Below, piece by piece: positions 10,001 through 16,000 of a stretch of 17,627 nt of DNA. The position numbers and the translations under genes were made by a program. Numbering within the stretch: the stretch's first letter is position 1; each line of letters opens with the position of its first letter. The DNA comes from an uncultured Clostridia bacterium (GTDB lineage Bacteria > Bacillota > Clostridia > Christensenellales > UBA1242): contig CAKVOF010000026.1 of the NCBI GenBank assembly GCA_934778125.1, positions 1 through 17,627 of the forward strand, written 5' to 3'. The notes beneath the pieces are model-generated. The model was not told the DNA's origin and searched no databases. It saw only the letters and a program-made list of their open reading frames with translations.

Positions 10001-13000
10001 TTATTAGATATTAACATAGTTGGTTTCACCTTTGAGGGATTATTCAAAGATAAAAATGCAACCTTTAGTTTTGATGGCAATGATATTATTGGCGATATTT
10101 CAGAGGTCGATGGTGAAACAAAAATTATATATGCAAAATATAATCCATCTAGATTTACTATTGAATTTGTTGGATTCTATATTGAAAACAATGGTAAAGT
10201 TGTTTTAGATTTGGCAAGTGGATTGTTTGAAAATAGGGTTAAAGGAACTTTTGACTATGGAACCAGCTTCGATAAATTAATTTTTGGCGGAAATAAGGAT
10301 TATACTTTTGATAAGTTAAAACCAATTTCAAAAACTGGGAAAACTATTTTAGGCTGGCAAAGTGATGTTAACCATGTTGATGAAAATGGGGAATTTGTTT
10401 TTGATAATTCAATTATTTATTCGTTAGATGATTTAAAAACCAAAGTGGTTTGCTGTGATGCAATCTTAACTCTAAAATATTCAGACACCACTTATTCATT
10501 AACTTTTAATTATAATAATGGAAACAAAGTTATAAGTGGATTAAATTATGGTGATATGGTTGGTGAGATTTACGCAAACGATGTTGTTTCATCAACGCAA
10601 AACTTAACATTTAGTGAATCGGAATATTATTTCATCACTAAATGGAAAAATGACACAACGGGAATTATTATAAATAATAGTGTTGAAGACATAGCAAAAA
10701 TTTATGCTTTCAACAACAGCACATATAGTGCTATATACACATATAATGTTGTTTACTACAACTCATCAGCCCCAACTCAAGTGGTTGAAAGAGCTGAAGA
10801 AGTTATATTAAATAACTACAGCGGAAGCGAAATCACAGGAAAAGTGTTTGTGGGTTGGTGGAATGAAATAACTTTAAGCCCAGATAGAATAGAAGAAGCA
10901 TTCAAGGCTGGCGAAGCAAAATCATTCAGTAATCCTAATAAATCAGGGAATGTGGTTTTATATCCACAATTTGTTAGTGCAACTCAAACAGTTAGATTTG
11001 TTATGCCAATAAATAAGGCAGGGAATAGTGGTGTTGGTGAAGAACTTAAGACCATAACTGTTTCTTATGGTGATAAGATTAATATTGATGAAGTTCCAAC
11101 AAAAACTAGTTTTTCTCAATTAAGCGATTTTGAATATGGAGGTTTCACATTCGAGCATATTGGTTGGAGTGAAAATGTTAATGGCAAAGATCCTCTATTC
11201 AATAATGAATCAATAACTAAAGACACAACACTTTACGCAAAGTTTGATAGAAAAAACTACACAATCTCATTTAAAGACTTGAATGGAAATGTGCTTGGAA
11301 AACTTGAAAACATTTCTTACATCACAAATTTGAGTTCAATGATTACTAGTGCTGGTTTAACCAATGTTTTGAATTACTCATATAAGGAGTTCGATATTAG
11401 CTGGGTTAAGCGCGAGAATGGGGCTTATGAATCAAGAGCAAATAAATTGAATGAAATTACAAGCACAATTCTTACAAACGATATTGAGGTTTATGCTTCT
11501 TACACCTTAAAGGTGAACTATAAAACCAATTGTTGGAATGATGACTTGAATAAAGATGAAGAGATTAATTATCTAGTTGATGATTTGATTTACTATGATG
11601 TTAATGCTAATTCAATTAAAACTCATACAATCTTAAGTTACTTTATGAAAAATGGCACAGAAGAGATTAATAGCTTCACATATGAGTATGACACTTACAT
11701 ATTAAATGGTTGGTCAACACAAGTTTCTTTAAGCGGTGATAGTCCAAAAGTAAACACAATCGGCAACGTGGAATATCCTCTTGAAAGTGTTGTTTCAGAT
11801 TTCAATGGAAAAAATGAAATCACATTATATGCAGTTTGGAATAAATATTATAGCGGTTACCAAATAACGTTCCTAGACCATTCTAATATAACCCTTGCTG
11901 TTGAGCAAACAACATTAGATGGTGAAAATAACAATAAAATTGATCCAAGTGGTAAAATTAACAACTATGATAAATGGCAAGTTATTGGAATAACGGGAAC
12001 TCAAATTATACGTGGAAGCGAAATAGTTGTTGGAAACATACTAGAATCAAGTGGATTAAAAAATGCCAACATAACTGCATCTTTGATTTTGTGTGGAGTG
12101 CAAAATGAAGAGATTATAAATATTACAATTAACTATTCAACCGTTGAAAAGAGCGGTGAAAACGCTATTAATGAAAAAGAAGAATTAAGCAAAAATATTC
12201 AATATAGCAAAACATCAAGCAGAGTGATCGTTGAAAATGGAATAGAAATCGAAACAGACAAACAAGTTTCGCTTATTGGTTATTTAAATGCATTAAACAT
12301 ATCAAAAATTGGACAATATTTTGATAAGGTTAAAATTGATGCAAGTGGTGCGAGTGAAGAAATATTTTTGGATGATCTAAGCACATATAACTTTACTAAT
12401 GAAATTACATATGAAATAACACCAGTTTGGGAAAACAGCAAATTTAATATATTTGTGAATATTCAAATTGGTGGCGAAAATAAAACAAACTTTGAATCTG
12501 ATGAACACGTATATTCAAGCATAAATGATTTTAAAACGTTTGTAACTAATGATGTGCTATCTCAAATTAAAGAGCAATTGATTGAAGATGAAAAGTTTGA
12601 AGCAATAAAAGACTTAGACTATTTCAAAAACTTTAATGAAAAATGGAATAGTGAATTTGATAAGTCAAGCCTATTTAATTTTGATGCAAACACAACATTC
12701 AAAACGGGTGAAACAATTGAATTTACTCTAAATTTTGAGTATATTCTAAAAACAATTCATTATATTTGGGTTGAAAAAACCACAGAAGGATATAAAGAAT
12801 ATTCAAATTATAACGAAGGTGAAATATTAAACAATAGTGTTTATTACTCTTGCTTTAATGATTATGCAACTATTCAACCTTATTTTGATGGTGATTGGAA
12901 AAATAATGTTATATCAGTTAGAAGAGATTCAAGTTTGCAATTGAATATTAACTTACTTGCAACAAAAAGATTAAATTCAATTAGATATTCAACAAGTTCA

Positions 13001-16000
13001 AACGCTAGTGGATTTGCTAGTTTTGCAGAGTCAAAAATTGAAGACGCTTACACTATTATTTCAAGTGCAGATATAATCAGTGCATTAACAAATGGAAGCG
13101 ATGAAGAAAGCGATTTATATATCTATATTGAAATTAGAGATAAAGAGAAATTCACCGCAACGTTTAAAGTTCAAAATGCTGATGAAACAATTGGTGGCTC
13201 AAGCGATAATGTGGTAATTGCAAATATTTTAGAAGGCGATTATCTTGGTGAATATATTACCGATGATATAAATCTTAACGCCGTTAAGAAAAGTTATTCG
13301 TTCGTTGGCTGGAAATTAAATTTATGGGAAAAAGATGGAATTTGCACATCGAGTGAAGTTGATGGGGCAACTGCAACGAGTATTGTTATTACCAAATCTA
13401 ATATCAACTTGATATTATTTGGTGATGAATTTGATATGATTGATTTAGATGGAACTTTAAAAACTATTATTATAAATTCAAACATTGAATTAGTTGCACA
13501 TTTTGAAGCCCAGTATTTCACAATTATATATAATTCAAATGCGCCAACAGGACAAACAGTTACTGGCGCGATGAATTCTTCGATTGGTTACTTTGGAAAG
13601 AATGTTAACTTAAAAATATGTGCTTATCAAATTGAAGGCTATTCATTTAAGGGGTGGATTTTAAAAGATGGTGATGGAAATACCATTTCAGATGGCGAAG
13701 GCAATAATATATACTACTCAAGTTTAATAACATATAGCACGTCAGAGTTCTATGATGCAAATAACAACAGCGTGACCGTTTTTGCGGATTGGGAAGAAAG
13801 TTCAAACACTTGCGAGATTTCAATTGTTGATGAAACTAACGAAGTATTACATTCATTCAATTCAGCAAAAAACAATGCGATAAACGCATCACAGATTGAC
13901 ACAGCAATAGAAAATTATCTAAAGAAAATTAGTTTCAAAGGAAATCAAAATTCAATAGATTTTGTTTGGAAAGTTGATGAAAACACAATTGATATAAAAA
14001 GTTATATTGTTGGAAGTGAAGATTCACTAACAATAACTCTTTCTCACACAAACAAAACAAAAACTATCACATTGATTGGTTTTGAAAGTGGCGATGTTAA
14101 GGTTTCAATCGAATCTAACGTTAAGATAGAAGAAGTTGGAGATATTTATAATAGGTTATTAAAAGTATATTATTCTAACGTTGATAATAAAACAGTAAAT
14201 AGTAATTTCTATGCATTTGTTGTTGATGGAGTGGCGTATGAAGATGAAAAAGATGATGAAAGTGGTGAAATAACAACAACTGCTCTTCAAAATTTAGTAA
14301 ACTATTATAACAATTATTACATTTTCAATGTGGATAATATTGAAATCTATGCAATATTTAAATATGAAATTAAATATAATTCTGAATTAGCAAATGCCGA
14401 GATTTATTATGGAGTAACCGAAGAAAACGTTGATAAATCAATTGCAGTTGATAAATACTCTTCGTTTGCTTTAACGCAATATGCATTCTCTAGTTCTAAC
14501 ATTTCAGCACCATCAATTATGCAAAATGGTGAGTTTGATGATGAAACTGGAATAAGAACTGGTGGTGAAAGCGTTTATGGATATATGTTTGAGGGTTGGT
14601 TCTTGGAAGATAACACCACCCAAATCACAACATCAACAATATTCAATGAATCAATGCTAACAGATGGTGTGGTTAAACTATATGCTAAATGGTCTATCTT
14701 GGTTAATGTGTTGGAAGAAATAAATGGAATTATTGCATCTAGTTATTCAACTTATGTTTCATATAAATCTAGCACACAGTTAACGCAAAAAACACATGAG
14801 GGCTATGAGTTCAAAGGCTTCGAAATAAACGGAGAGTTGAAATCAGGTGAAGAATACTTCACGCTTAGCGATGTTAACAATTATGTTGTGGAAGAGCCAA
14901 CAACATTTAGATATGTGTTTGGAAAAGCAAAGGTTAAAGTTGCAATCAATTTCAACGAAAACCAATATCAGTTAATTGATAATGGAACTTGGGAAAAAGG
15001 TGAAGGTGGAAATGAGTATTTAATAAACTATGGTGCAGATTTAAAGCTTGAACTAAAAGCTAAAGAGGGCTATGGCATTCCTGAAGTTATAGTTGAAGGG
15101 GTGAGAATTTATTTATATTCAATTGAAAACGGAAACTATAATTTCTTAATAAAAAATATTAAAGAAGAAATAAGCATTGAAATTAACGGAATTGAAAAAA
15201 CAAACAAAGTTTTGTTTAATGTGTTTGGTAATTTAAGTGTTCAGTATGTTTTATCAGACCAGCCAATTTCAGATTTCTCTTCAGTTGATTGGAGCACAAT
15301 TTCATCAACTCAATATGTGCTTGTTTCAAAGGATTATTATGTTTATTTTAAAGCAAGTGCAAATCAAACTGGCTATGTTGTGAACACTAAAATAAACAAT
15401 GAAAGCAAAGAACCAGATGAAAATGGAATTTATGAATTTATATGTGAAAAAGACACCCAAATAGACTTAAGAGCAAACTTAGTTCAAAAAACGATTACTA
15501 TTTCAGGTAATCTTGCAAATGTTTACGCAACATTTATTTCTAAAGAAGTTTATTTTGAAAATGTTCTTATTGACACTGATTCATTTAGTGTTGATAAAGA
15601 TAGCAACGTTTCTCTTAAATTCCAATTGATTCAAGGTTATAAAGACCTAATTATTGAATTAAACAAAAAAAGTGAAACACTAACAAACAACTCAATTAGT
15701 TTTGTTGCAAATAAAGATTATTCAGTTGAGATTAACGCAACCCCTATTTCATATACTTTAGTTTTAGATGGAAACGGTGGTGTTTGCAATGGTGGCAGAA
15801 CAATATCGCTAAACGTTACTTATGGCGGTTCAATAAAGAATGGTAAAACAGAAATTTCAGATATATTATCGTTATTCACGTTCACAGGCAGAGAATTATT
15901 AGGGTTTGGTTTATCAAGCACTGCCACCGCTCCAATTAGCGAAGACTTTAATAAACTAACAGCTCAAGATAATTCAACTATCAATTTATATGCTATTTGG

